Position numbers and translations under genes: made by a program. From positions 1-54,677 of the forward strand of contig JAFDHF010000018.1 in assembly GCA_019308905.1 (NCBI GenBank): 54,677 nt of DNA. The letters run 5' to 3'. This stretch comes from Deltaproteobacteria bacterium. Lineage in GTDB: Bacteria > Desulfobacterota > BSN033 > WVXP01. The notes beneath the pieces are model-generated. The model made no database searches. It was not told where the DNA came from and saw nothing but the letters and a program-made list of their open reading frames with translations. Shown in pieces: positions 1 to 12,348 of this stretch. Numbering within the stretch: position 1 is the stretch's first letter; each line of letters opens with the position of its first letter.

Positions 1-213
1 CGATACCGCTGCATTACAGACAGCTCTCAGGTATCTTTCGAGGGGCACCGCTTCAATCCAAGAGGAACCGTCGGAGTGGAGAGCCGAGGAGAGAGGATGG
101 GAAGAGTCTCTCCGCCCTCGCCCCTGTTGCCCGAATCAGGAGGGCATAGCCGCAGGGAATGGGAGGTTCTCAGGAGACGAAAAGGGGAGTGAAAATCCCT
201 GCAGCCAGGGGTA
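1..213. other. Left-edge stretch with no recognisable gene
   Basis: A forward frame is open from the left edge to a stop at 190-192 (63 codons), but its composition (rich in Arg, Gly and Ser) matches no family I recognise. It could be the end of a truncated gene or chance. No tRNA or clear terminator is seen before the promoter at 214. Confidence 0.4.
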
Positions 214-241
214 TTGACAAAAGAGACGTGGGCAGTAGTAT
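214..241 (+). promoter_or_regulatory. Sigma70-like promoter of the V-ATPase operon
   Basis: TTGACA at 214-219 and TAGTAT at 236-241 are separated by 16 bases. This predicts a transcript start near 248 and a leader of about 115 bases before the first subunit gene. It is the only strong promoter-like sequence ahead of the nine closely spaced V-ATPase genes. Confidence 0.6.
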
Positions 242-364
242 TTAGATCTTCGATTTTTTCTCAACCACTGTGACAGATCTCTGGAGGCCTCACCGGGTAC
301 AGCCGTCTTAAGGGATGGGCAAGAGGCCGGGAGACCTCCGGAACAAGGGGAGAGAGGGGCCGTT

Positions 365-670
365 TTGGCAGGAGATCTGATCAAAAGGATCAAAGAGGCC
401 GAGCAAGAGGCGCTGAGAATGATTCGGGAGGCCGAGACGGATGCATCCCGACTGGTTGCTGAAGCCATCCAGACGCGGGAAGATCGCCTGGCAGAAGCGG
501 AGAGAACCGCGCGCCAAGCGATCGAACAGGCAGGAGAGCGGGCAAGCCAGGAGGCTCAGGGGGAGATAGCAAGACTCCAGGAGAAGGCCAACCACAGGAT
601 CGAGGCGCTGCGCTCCCAGGCCATGGGGCGAATGGACGAGGCGGTCCAGCGTATCCTTGAAGGGATTTGA
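365..670 (+). CDS. ntpF: V-type ATPase peripheral-stalk subunit (G/H type, NtpF-like)
   Basis: This 101-residue protein is almost entirely a charged Glu/Arg/Ala-rich helix, as in the peripheral-stalk subunit (AhaH/NtpF) that pairs with subunit E as a right-handed coiled coil. It has no cysteines or membrane segment. The start is a TTG preceded by a purine-rich AGAGGGG. The stop lies three bases before the ATG of subunit I, so the two are co-transcribed. Being first in the operon matches ntpF in Enterococcus hirae. The family call rests mainly on size, coiled-coil composition and position, because these stalk proteins diverge quickly. Confidence 0.8.
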   Translation: MAGDLIKRIKEAEQEALRMIREAETDASRLVAEAIQTREDRLAEAERTARQAIEQAGERASQEAQGEIARLQEKANHRIEALRSQAMGRMDEAVQRILEGI

Positions 671-673
671 TCC

Positions 674-3204
<2,531 letters not shown>

Positions 3205-3231
3205 GGATAGGACCGGTCTTTGGAGTCGAAA

Positions 3232-3837
3232 ATGTCGATTGAGTCTCTGATCGGTAGAATCATCGAAGACGCAAAAAAGGCCTCCGAAGAGATAATGCAG
3301 AAGGCTTCGAAAGATGCAAGAACCTGGGAGGAGAAGACCGAGAGGGAAGTCCGGGCTATCATTGATCAGGGAAAGCAGAGGGCCGCACGGGCTGCCGAGG
3401 AGCGGAAGCAGAGAATGATCTCCATGGCTGAACTGGAGAATCGCAAGGAGCTCCTGCGGGCCAAGCAAGGGCTGATCGAAGAGGCCTTTTCCAGAGCCGT
3501 GGAGAGGATCCTCTCCCTGGACGACGAGGCCTACGGGACCTTTCTGGTCAATCTCATCCTCCAGGCCGATCCAGTGGGGGATGAAGAGGTCCTGTTGAAT
3601 GATCGAGACCTGGGTCGCTTCAGGGACGGATGGATCGGGAAACTGAACCAGCGGTTGAAGCAGGAGGGCAAGAAGGGAGAGATGAGGGTCGGCCGGGAGA
3701 GTCGACCCATAAAAGGCGGAGCAGTCCTGAGAAGAGGAAGAAAGGAGATCAACTGCAGTCTTGAATCGGTGGTCCTTTCCAAGCGAAACGAACTCGAAGC
3801 CACGGTGGCCGGTATTCTTTTCGGAGACGGTAGGTAA
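3232..3837 (+). CDS. ntpE: V-type ATPase subunit E (peripheral stalk)
   Basis: This 201-residue protein has the subunit E pattern: a long charged N-terminal helix of about 100 residues that pairs with the first gene's product, then a compact C-terminal alpha/beta domain that holds the top of the catalytic head. The ATG at 3232 is preferred because GGAG lies six bases upstream; a TTG at 3220 would add four residues. It begins 27 bases after subunit K and ends two bases before subunit C. Length matches the family (about 195-200). No catalytic residues are expected. Confidence 0.88.
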   Translation: MSIESLIGRIIEDAKKASEEIMQKASKDARTWEEKTEREVRAIIDQGKQRAARAAEERKQRMISMAELENRKELLRAKQGLIEEAFSRAVERILSLDDEAYGTFLVNLILQADPVGDEEVLLNDRDLGRFRDGWIGKLNQRLKQEGKKGEMRVGRESRPIKGGAVLRRGRKEINCSLESVVLSKRNELEATVAGILFGDGR

Positions 3838-3839
3838 CC

Positions 3840-4865
3840 ATGGAAGAGGTCCGTTGGAAGTACGGCGATGATGTCCGTTATGCCTATGCGGTTGGCGTGA
3901 TCCGCGTCCTGGAGACCAGGTCGCTTTCACGGGAGCGGATCGAAAGGGCAGCCGAGGCTTCCAGTCCACAGGATGTTCTGAGAATACTGGCCGAGACCCC
4001 ATACTCGGAGTATCTGTCCGGCCTGGCAGGTCCAGAGCAGTACGAATCCTTTCTGGAGAAAGAACAGGGGAAAGTCCTCAACCTATTACAGGAATTGACA
4101 AAGGACCCAGTCCTTACAGATCTCTTCTTCTACCGCTTCGATTTTCACAACCTCAAGGTGGCTCTCAAAGAGAGATTCGGAGGGGAGGAGTTGGAGCCCG
4201 CCTACCTCTCTCTCGGCCGGGTTCCCGTCCCCGCCATAAAGACGGCCATAGAGGAGGAAGACCTCTCTTCACTCCCTGCTTGGTTGTCAACCGTTGCCGA
4301 GCAGGTGGTTAAGGAGTTTCCTGAAAGAGAGGACCCCAAATGGATCGACCTCCTCATCGACCGGAGGATGTACGAGTTCTTCGTCGCAACGAGCCGGAAG
4401 GAGGGAAATCTCTTTCTTCACGGTCTTCTTCAGAGGGAGATAGATTTGGCCAACATCCTCTCCCTCTTTCGTTTGCGCCACTCCAAGCAGGACAGGAAGG
4501 TCTTTGTCGACTCCTTCATCGAGGGCGGCACTCTGGGCAGACCGTTTTTTCTCCCGCTATTCGACGAACCCCTCGAGGGGATTCCAGGCCGCTTCGCCTA
4601 CACGCCTTACCGCGACATAGTGGAGAGCGGGTGGGACCACCTGAACACTGATGGTTCCTTTGCGGTCTTCGAGCGGATGGGCCAGGATGAGATTCTCGAA
4701 TACCTGCGGCGGGCCAATCTGATAGCCTTCGGCATCGAGCCCCTTATCGCATATCTCTACGCAAAGGAGACCGAACTGAGAATGATCCGAACCATCATGG
4801 TTGGAAAACTCAATGGACTGCAACCGAGCACCATAAAGGAGCGTCTACCCAGTGTCCATCTCTAA
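3840..4865 (+). CDS. ntpC: V-type ATPase subunit C (rotor collar, d-type)
   Basis: At 341 residues this fits the V-type C/d subunit, a soluble, mostly helical funnel that links the K ring to the central stalk (subunits D and F). The motif YAYAVGVIRVLETRSLS at the start and the family-like IRTIMVGKLNG near the end are visible. The gene starts two bases after subunit E, and its last 14 bases overlap the next gene. There is no membrane segment or nucleotide-binding motif, as expected. Confidence 0.92.
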   Translation: MEEVRWKYGDDVRYAYAVGVIRVLETRSLSRERIERAAEASSPQDVLRILAETPYSEYLSGLAGPEQYESFLEKEQGKVLNLLQELTKDPVLTDLFFYRFDFHNLKVALKERFGGEELEPAYLSLGRVPVPAIKTAIEEEDLSSLPAWLSTVAEQVVKEFPEREDPKWIDLLIDRRMYEFFVATSRKEGNLFLHGLLQREIDLANILSLFRLRHSKQDRKVFVDSFIEGGTLGRPFFLPLFDEPLEGIPGRFAYTPYRDIVESGWDHLNTDGSFAVFERMGQDEILEYLRRANLIAFGIEPLIAYLYAKETELRMIRTIMVGKLNGLQPSTIKERLPSVHL

Positions 4866-5180
4866 CGTTGCAGTAATCGGAGACAGGGATTCTATCCTCT
4901 GTTTCCGGGCAATCGGTGTCCTTACCTTTCCCGTAGCCGAGCCCAGGGAGGCGAGAGCCGTGGTGCGGCGGCTGCTCAAGGAGAAGGTGTCCGTGATTTT
5001 TATCACCGAGGCGATTGCCCAGTCCATGATGGACCTCATCGATGAGGTGTCCAGGGCAAGCCTGCCAAGCATCGTTCTGATTCCGAACAGTCAAGGCTCC
5101 CTGGGCCTCGGGATGGAAAGGATTCGCCAGACGGTCACAAGGGCCGTCGGAGCCGATATTTTTGGAAAGGGCGAGGAGAC

Positions 5181-5184
<4 letters not shown>
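4852..5184 (+). CDS. ntpG: V-type ATPase subunit F (central stalk, NtpG)
   Basis: A 110-residue protein starting ISNVAVIGDRDSILCFRAIGV, the CheY-like fold of the V-type F subunit that binds subunit D in the rotor shaft. The segment VSVIFITEAIAQSM is also typical. It starts with GTG inside the end of subunit C (14-base overlap), and its stop overlaps the subunit A start as ATGA, which suggests translational coupling. Length matches the family (about 100-110). It resembles a receiver domain in fold only and lacks the phosphoacceptor aspartate pattern. Confidence 0.93.
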
Positions 5185-6949
<1,765 letters not shown>

Positions 6950-6950
<1 letters not shown>

Positions 6951-8380
6951 TGCTGAAAGAATACCTGACGATCAGAGACATCTCCGGACCGCTTCTCCTG
7001 GTGGAGGAAGTGGAGGGGGTAAAATACGAAGAGCTGGTGGAGGTGGAACTGCCCGACGGGTCCAAGAGAATGGGTAAGGTACTGGAGGTTGAGGGCGACC
7101 GGGCGCTTGTCCAGCTCTTTGAAGGTACCACCGGGGTGGATATCAGGCACTGCCGGGTCAGGTTCCTTGCCCGGGGCATCGAGCTCGGACTCTCCATGGA
7201 TGTGCTGGGCCGGGTCTTTGACGGCCTGGGCAGGCCTATAGACGACGGCCCTCAGATTCTTCCTGAAAAGACTTACGATATCAACGGGAATCCGATCAAC
7301 CCCTTTGCCAGGGACTACCCGGAAGAGTTCATTCAGACCGGCCTTTCCGCCATCGACGGACTGAATACCCTGGTTCGAGGCCAGAAACTCCCCATCTTTT
7401 CAGGATCAGGGCTTCCGCACAATCGACTGGCCGCCCAGATCGCCCGCCAAGCCAGGGTCCTTGGCGAGGAGGAGAAGTTCGCGGTGATCTTCGGCGCCAT
7501 GGGGATCACGTTCGAGGAAGCCGACTATTTCATCTCCGAGTTCCGCAAGACAGGGGCCATCGATAGGGCTGTTCTTTTTCTCAACCTGGCGGACGATCCT
7601 GCCTTGGAGAGAATCGCCACACCACGAATGGTTTTTACCACCGCCGAGTTCCTCGCCTTTGAGAAGGACATGCATGTCCTGGTGATTCTCACCGACATGA
7701 CGAACTACTGCGAGGCCCTGCGGGAGGTCTCTGCAGCCAGGAAGGAGATCCCCGGTCGCCGGGGGTATCCTGGTTATCTCTACACCGATCTGTCGACGAT
7801 CTATGAGAGAGCCGGTAGGATAAAGGGCAAGAAGGGATCGATCACCCAAATACCGATCCTGTCCATGCCTGAAGATGACAAGACCCACCCCATCCCCGAT
7901 CTTACGGGTTACATTACCGAGGGCCAGATCATCCTGAGCCGGGCTCTCCATCGAAAGGGCATCTCTCCTCCCATCGACGTTCTCCCATCGCTGTCGAGAT
8001 TGAAGGACAAGGGGATCGGCCCTGGCAAGACCCGCGAGGATCACGCCGATACCTTCAATCAGCTCTTTGCGGCCTATGCCAGGGGCAAAGAGGCCCAGGA
8101 GCTGGCTGTCATCCTTGGTGAGGCGGCCCTGAGCGAAATGGACAAGCTCTACTTCCAATTCGCCGACACATTTGAAAGGGAGTATGTCTCCCAGGGAGAG
8201 TACGAAGACCGCACCATAGAGGAGACCCTCGATTTGGGGTGGAGGCTGCTCTCCGTCTTCCCCACATCGGAATTGAAGAGAATTCGACAGGCTTGGATCG
8301 AAAAGTATCTGCCTCGCTTCAAGCAAGAGGAGAAGGAGGCACCCCTGGAGGCAGACAAAAGGGAGGCTCAAGTGGCCTGA
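6950..8380 (+). CDS. ntpB: V-type ATPase regulatory subunit B
   Basis: This 476-residue protein is the non-catalytic nucleotide-site subunit that alternates with A. It has family landmarks such as [20 protein letters not shown], where the Walker A lysine is absent, and the conserved [19 protein letters not shown] near residue 350. The sequence [12 protein letters not shown] is also conserved. The start overlaps the stop of subunit A by one base, consistent with equal production of both subunits. The length is usual, with a slightly extended acidic and lysine-rich C terminus. Confidence 0.97.
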
Positions 8381-8459
8381 GGCCTTGTTTCCGTCCTCGA
8401 AGGCTCCTTGCTCGTCGCCCATAACGGAAGGTAGATCTTCGTAACCGGAAAGCACTCTT

Positions 8460-9080
8460 ATGAAACTCGAGGTCAACCCCACCCGGATGGAGCTTCTGCG
8501 GCTGAAGAAGCGGCTCGCCATGGCCCGAAGAGGCCACAAGCTTCTCAAGGATAAACAGGATGAGCTTATGCGTCAGTTCATGGAGATGATCCGGGACATA
8601 AAGGAGCTGCGAGCGGCAGTTGAAAGATCGATGCAGGAGGCTTTCCAGCGCTTTCTCTTCGTCTCCGCCTCCATGCCCAGGGCCGCCCTTGAAGAGGCCG
8701 TCGGATTCCCGAGCAAGCGGATCAGGCTCGATGTCTCCGAGAGAATCATCTTGAATATCAAGGCTCCTGAGTTGAGACCGACTGTAGAGGGTGAGATCCA
8801 CTGCTACGGCCTCGCCACGACGCCCGGGGACCTGGATCTCTCCCTGGAGGCGCTCAATCAGGTGCTCCACGAGATGATCGTCCTTGCCCAGAAAGAGAAA
8901 TGGATGCACCTTCTAGCCGAGGAGCTCGTCAGCACCCGCCGGCGGGTCAATTCTCTCGAATATGTCCTTATCCCCAACCTGGAGGAAACCATCAAGTTCA
9001 TCACCATGAAACTCTCGGAGATGGAGAGGTCCAATTTTTCCCGCCTCATGAAGGTCAAAGAGATCGTACGGGCGCACTAG
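8460..9080 (+). CDS. ntpD: V-type ATPase subunit D (central rotor shaft)
   Basis: This 206-residue protein opens with NPTRMELLRLKKRLAMARRGHKLLKDK in substance, the conserved start of V-type subunit D, the long coiled-coil shaft that turns inside the A3B3 head. The C-terminal helix contains RRVNSLEYVLIPNLEETIKFI, also conserved. It lies 79 bases after subunit B, the largest gap in the operon, and closes it. The first residues of the shaft give the call; nothing is missing. No clear intrinsic terminator follows. Confidence 0.95.
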   Translation: MKLEVNPTRMELLRLKKRLAMARRGHKLLKDKQDELMRQFMEMIRDIKELRAAVERSMQEAFQRFLFVSASMPRAALEEAVGFPSKRIRLDVSERIILNIKAPELRPTVEGEIHCYGLATTPGDLDLSLEALNQVLHEMIVLAQKEKWMHLLAEELVSTRRRVNSLEYVLIPNLEETIKFITMKLSEMERSNFSRLMKVKEIVRAH

Positions 9081-9268
9081 GGAACAGCAGGCACGGCGAA
9101 CCTGGCCTGGAGGGATGTCTTGCACCCTCTCAGGCGGGTCACAAGGCCAGTGGTTGCCGGGTGGAGGGGTAGAATCGAGCCTGTCCCGCTCCGTCAGTCT
9201 TTCCCGTCAGAGGTAAAAGCCAGATGGGGGTTGGAACATTCGAAACCAAACGGCAATCGGGGTACCGA

Positions 9269-9341
9269 TGGAGCTGAGGGGATTCGAACCCCCGACCTAT
9301 GCGTTGCGAACGCATCGCTCTCCCGGCTGAGCTACAGCCCC
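9269..9341 (-). tRNA. tRNA-Ala (anticodon CGC)
   Basis: On the minus strand this folds as a full 73-base cloverleaf: 7-bp acceptor stem beginning GGGGCTG, a GCTC/GAGC D stem, an anticodon stem ATGCG/CGCAT with loop TTCGCAA, and a TTCGAAT T loop. The anticodon CGC reads GCG (alanine). The discriminator is A at 9269 and the CCA end is not encoded. It lies 28 bases downstream of the small membrane-protein gene at 9370-9666 and has no separate promoter that I can see. Confidence 0.96.
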
Positions 9342-9369
9342 ATCTCCACACCGGCCAGGACCTTCCACC

Positions 9370-9666
9370 CTACGGCTTCTTCAGGTCCTCACCCAGTCCT
9401 CTCTGGAAAGTCCAACGGTAGGGCTTCTTGACAAGGGTCTCGGCGGCTTTGGCACGCCACCCGAAGGGCACGGTCACCGGCAGGGTGATCACGTAGGTCA
9501 AAGCCCCCATCCCCAGAGAGATAAGCCCCAGGGGTTTCCCAAGCAGCAGGTCCGGAACCACCATCTGGTCCTCTGCCGTCGTTTCCAGGGCAAACCCTAC
9601 GGCAGAAGTCAAAAGAACCAAAACCGAGACAACCGCAACCACCCTCCAGATTCCTCTCTTTCGCAT
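9370..9666 (-). CDS. Small membrane protein of unknown function
   Basis: This 98-residue protein has an N-terminal signal-anchor-like segment (about residues 8-26) and a second hydrophobic segment around residues 45-68. The pattern KPLGL...YVITLPVTVPFG...AAETLV..P...TFQRGLG resembles a widespread family of small proteobacterial membrane proteins of unknown function; I recognise the pattern but no tested role. GAGGAGG precedes the ATG. A consensus promoter lies just upstream and tRNA-Ala lies 28 bases downstream on the same strand, so the two may share a transcript. Confidence 0.75.
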   Translation of the reverse strand: MRKRGIWRVVAVVSVLVLLTSAVGFALETTAEDQMVVPDLLLGKPLGLISLGMGALTYVITLPVTVPFGWRAKAAETLVKKPYRWTFQRGLGEDLKKP

Positions 9667-9693
9667 AGTTGTGAGGCCTCCTCTTCTCCAGGT

Positions 9694-9721
9694 ATTATAT
9701 GGCCCTGGAGCCGTTTGTCAA
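9694..9721 (-). promoter_or_regulatory. Consensus sigma70 promoter
   Basis: Read on the minus strand, a perfect TTGACA (9721-9716) and a perfect TATAAT (9699-9694) are separated by 16 bases. The predicted start is about 20 bases before the ATG of the small membrane protein. Both hexamers at full consensus are unusual for an mRNA of modest interest and would suit expression of the downstream tRNA-Ala. Confidence 0.75.
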
Positions 9722-10033
9722 GGCGGGCAAGGGCTCCCTCTCCCCCAGGAGAGGCTGGCCCGTATCTCTTCCCTCCCCTTCCTGCCGCTAAGCAAAAAGT
9801 GTTCCAAGGGTTCTGCAGGCCCGGCAGCCGCAGGAGAGCCTTACCCTGCTTTCACGACTTTCGAGCGGACCCTTGTCCGCGAGCGACCTTTCGGAAGGGG
9901 TGGGGTCCTCATCAGGAGTGAGCGGGCGCGGCGGGACAAGGGTCTTCTCCTGCCAAAACAGAAAAAAATCGTGAAGTCATATACTTGCAACAATGCTCGG
10001 CCGAAAACTCAGGGAACTCCACTGATATTTGAG
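9722..10033. other. Intergenic stretch without a supported gene
   Basis: This lies between two promoters that point away from each other. A forward frame is open across 9671-10060, but it has irregular composition, no ribosome site and no recognisable motif, and it overlaps the minus-strand promoter, so I do not call it. The right part becomes AT-rich near 9960. No repeat or RNA fold stood out. Confidence 0.5.
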
Positions 10034-10061
10034 TTGAAAATTACTTCGAGTCTGTTATAAT
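10034..10061 (+). promoter_or_regulatory. Sigma70-like promoter of the Lrp-domain/bS22-like/M50 cluster
   Basis: TTGAAA at 10034-10039 and a perfect TATAAT at 10056-10061 are 16 bases apart. This predicts a start near 10068 and a leader of about 80 bases before the ATG at 10148. No other strong promoter is seen before the next two genes. Confidence 0.7.
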
Positions 10062-10147
10062 CAATAGTCTTCCGGTCTTTTGCAGCCGGTCCGGGAAACA
10101 TCGTAAGGAGGGGAGAGCAATAGGGTGTAGGAGGAAAGGAGGGAGCC

Positions 10148-10381
10148 ATGTCTATTTCGGCCTATGTCTTCATCGAATGTACGGCTGGTGCTGCACGACA
10201 GGTTGCCAGCGAGGTCGCCAAGATCCAAGGGGTCCAAAGGGCCAATGCCACAACAGGCCCCTATGACGTGGTCGCTCTGGTGGAGGCCGAGAGCGTACAT
10301 ATTCTCGGCGAGTTTATCGTAACGAGAATTCAGGGCCTCCCCGGAGTCCTGCGCACTCAGACCAATGTGATCGTCGACTGA
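10148..10381 (+). CDS. Stand-alone Lrp/AsnC ligand-binding (RAM) domain protein
   Basis: This 77-residue protein consists only of the alpha/beta ligand-binding and oligomerisation domain of Lrp/AsnC regulators: AYVFIECTAG at the start, TGPYDVVALVEAE in the middle, and TQTNVIVD at the end. The helix-turn-helix half is absent, so it cannot bind DNA alone. Such proteins usually form dimers or rings that bind small ligands, often amino acids. AAGGAGGGAGCC precedes the ATG. It leads a short cluster with the 30-residue basic protein and the M50 protease. Its ligand and partner cannot be told from sequence. Confidence 0.9.
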   Translation: MSISAYVFIECTAGAARQVASEVAKIQGVQRANATTGPYDVVALVEAESVHILGEFIVTRIQGLPGVLRTQTNVIVD

Positions 10382-10415
10382 TGGATGGAGGCGGTGACGA
10401 GTCCTGGAGAGATTG

Positions 10416-10508
10416 ATGGGTAGTGTGATCAAGAAACGGAGAAAGAAGATCAGCCGGCACAAGCACAAGAAAATGCTCGCCAAGACCCGACATAGGAGAA
10501 AGAAATAG
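10416..10508 (+). CDS. 30-residue AURKAIP1/COX24-type (bS22-like) ribosomal protein
   Basis: The ATG at 10416 has GGAGA five bases upstream and opens a 30-residue, extremely basic frame: MGSVIKKRRKKISRHKHKKM followed by a run ending in RHRRKK. This is the AURKAIP1/COX24 domain (DUF1713), known in mitochondrial small-subunit protein mS38 and the short bacterial bS22 family, which sit in the small ribosomal subunit near the decoding centre. It lies 34 bases after the Lrp-domain gene and 7 bases before the protease gene. The identification is from the characteristic KKRRKKI..HKHKKM pattern. Confidence 0.88.
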   Translation: MGSVIKKRRKKISRHKHKKMLAKTRHRRKK

Positions 10509-10515
10509 GCCGGTC

Positions 10516-11346
10516 ATGAGACGTCTCCTGTTGCACGTCCTGCTGTTTGCCCTTACGGTGGGATCGACGGTGCTCGTGGGAGGGGTTTGGTACTGCATTT
10601 CGATCATGACCATCCTTTTGGCCCATGAATTGGGCCATTTTCTTATGAGCCGGCATTACAGGGTTCAGAGTTCCCTTCCCTTTTTCATCCCCTTCCCGAA
10701 TCTGTTCGGTACACTCGGGGCGGTTATTGTCATGAGGGGGAGGATAGTATCCCGAAAGGCCCTTTTCGACATAGGGGCAGCCGGCCCCCTTGTGGGCTTT
10801 TGCCTCACCGTGCCCGCTATCGCCGTGGGTCTCAAATTCTCCCATATCTCTCAGACGGTCCACGTGGAGGGGCTCTCCTTCAGGCTGGGAGACTCCCTTC
10901 TCTTTCTGTTTCTAGAGAAGGCAATCGTCGGTGAGATTCCAATGGGAGCAGACCTGGTACTCCACCCCCTCGCATACGCCGGCTGGGTGGGTCTCTTTGT
11001 TACGGCCCTCAACCTGATGCCCATAGGCCAACTGGACGGGGGCCATATCGCCTATGCGGTTTTCGGCCGGAAAAGCCGGATTGTTTTCACCCTCGCCGCT
11101 GCAGGCTTCGGGGTTCTTGGATTGTTCTTCTTTCCCCCCTGGCTCTTCCCCCTTGCCCTGATCATGCTTTTCGGCTTCAGACATCCACCCCCCCAGGACG
11201 ATGAGACCGAGCTCGACAGAGGGCGGAAAATCCTAGCCGGAGTCACCGTGGCGGTCTTTGCCGTCTCCTTCATCCCGGTACCGCTCCCCGAGTTCGGGAT
11301 GAACCTGCTGACCCTGATCCGGAACACTCTCTCTGGAAGCGGTTGA
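10516..11346 (+). CDS. M50-family site-2 protease (intramembrane zinc metalloprotease)
   Basis: This 276-residue polytopic membrane protein has the zinc-binding HELGH motif in LLAHELGHFLMSRHY (about residue 36) and the second metal-ligand motif NLMPIGQLDGGHI (about residue 160), in the order expected for M50 proteases. No PDZ domain is present, unlike RseP. The segment PFPNLFGTLGAVIVMRGRI resembles the compact plant EGY1 and bacterial relatives. M50 enzymes cut transmembrane anchors within the bilayer, often of anti-sigma factors. No anti-sigma gene is adjacent, so the substrate is unknown. Confidence 0.93.
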   Translation: MRRLLLHVLLFALTVGSTVLVGGVWYCISIMTILLAHELGHFLMSRHYRVQSSLPFFIPFPNLFGTLGAVIVMRGRIVSRKALFDIGAAGPLVGFCLTVPAIAVGLKFSHISQTVHVEGLSFRLGDSLLFLFLEKAIVGEIPMGADLVLHPLAYAGWVGLFVTALNLMPIGQLDGGHIAYAVFGRKSRIVFTLAAAGFGVLGLFFFPPWLFPLALIMLFGFRHPPPQDDETELDRGRKILAGVTVAVFAVSFIPVPLPEFGMNLLTLIRNTLSGSG

Positions 11347-11425
11347 TCCATCTTTCGGTCGAATTCAACAAGGGCAGACCCTGGCCGGCGGATCATCACG
11401 AAGTCGCCGCAGTCTCTGCAGTCAT

Positions 11426-11812
11426 TCAGTCGAACAGGTTCTTGCGCAACCTTTCGTGGAATATCTCTCCCTCGCCCCTGTCTCCCACTGCTCCGATACG
11501 GACTCGGATCTGTGTCAAATCCAGGGCCTTGCTCTTGAGGATCACCCTTACCGGAGCGCCGTTGAACCGCTTTGCCTCGATCTTGCCCTCGGTCTCCCCC
11601 CTGGTCTGGTCCACCACCCTCATCTCCATGTCTTCCAGAGTCCGGAGCGCTGCCTGCCATGCTCTGTCATACCCCGCTCTGTACATCCTCGAAAGGTCGC
11701 CCTGGATAATGTGATAGGTTCCGACAGCCATCCCCGCGCCGATCAGGGCAGGACACCCCGTCAGGCAGAGAGACAGCAAGGAAAGCACAACCCCTGTTCC
11801 GAACCGCCTCAT
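11426..11812 (-). CDS. DUF3568-type lipoprotein
   Basis: I start this gene at MRRFGTGVV, because it places a signal peptide with lipobox LTGC directly after the start; the frame could extend 22 codons upstream without signal-like sequence. The mature protein of about 110 residues has YHIIQGDLSRMYRAGYDRAW, TLEDMEMRVVD and EGKIEAKRFNG, matching the DUF3568 family of small periplasmic or outer-membrane-tethered proteins. Function is unknown. It is transcribed away from a related gene at 11947, so the two are divergent paralogues sharing a 134-base spacer. Confidence 0.8.
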   Translation of the reverse strand: MRRFGTGVVLSLLSLCLTGCPALIGAGMAVGTYHIIQGDLSRMYRAGYDRAWQAALRTLEDMEMRVVDQTRGETEGKIEAKRFNGAPVRVILKSKALDLTQIRVRIGAVGDRGEGEIFHERLRKNLFD

Positions 11813-11946
11813 CTCATCCCTCCCTCTTAGTCCGATCCCGTATTCACATTGCCTGACTTCACACTTACGATTTTCCATGGTGCAATGTCAAGAAAGTTCT
11901 GGTATGATACTTCCCAAGACTCTTTCCGGGAGGTGACGAGAGCCGG

Positions 11947-12348
11947 ATGAAAAGGCGCATACGGGTTCTAGCTGGGCTGGTCTTTCTGATTCTCTTTGTT
12001 TCGGGCTGTACCACGGCCGTAATGCTCGGTGTGGGGGCGGGGGCTGGCATCGGATCTTACAGCTACATAAAGGGAGAACTGAAGGCCGACTATCCTTACC
12101 CTTACGATCAAACCTGGAAGGCCTCTCTTGCCGCCCTGAAGCGGTTGGAAGTCGAAGTAGCCGACCAACAACGGGATGCCTTGGGGGGGAAGATCACGGG
12201 AAAGCGGGGAGACGGAAAACCCGTGGTCGTCAAGATCAAGGACAAGGGGCTGGGCGTCACCACCGTCGGCATCAGGGTCGGCAACTTCGGCGACCGCGAG
12301 GCCTCCCGAAAGATTCACCAGACCATACTCAAGATCCTAAAGGGTTGA
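11947..12348 (+). CDS. DUF3568-type lipoprotein (paralogue)
   Basis: This 133-residue protein has a signal peptide ending in the lipobox VSGC, then a glycine-rich segment and YIKGELKADYPYPYDQTWKA, LEVEVADQQRDALGGKI and TVGIRVGNFGDRE. These align by eye with the neighbour on the opposite strand (DQTRGETEGKI, QIRVRIGAVGDRG). GGGAGGTGA lies upstream of the ATG, and TATGAT at 11903-11908 is a plausible -10 box. The last 12 bases overlap the converging nuclease-like gene. Function is unknown; membrane anchoring is inferred from the lipobox. Confidence 0.85.
   Translation: MKRRIRVLAGLVFLILFVSGCTTAVMLGVGAGAGIGSYSYIKGELKADYPYPYDQTWKASLAALKRLEVEVADQQRDALGGKITGKRGDGKPVVVKIKDKGLGVTTVGIRVGNFGDREASRKIHQTILKILKG

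Noticed and set aside
9671-10060. 129-codon forward frame before the Lrp-domain gene
   Set aside because: It overlaps a consensus minus-strand promoter and shows no conserved pattern or ribosome site.
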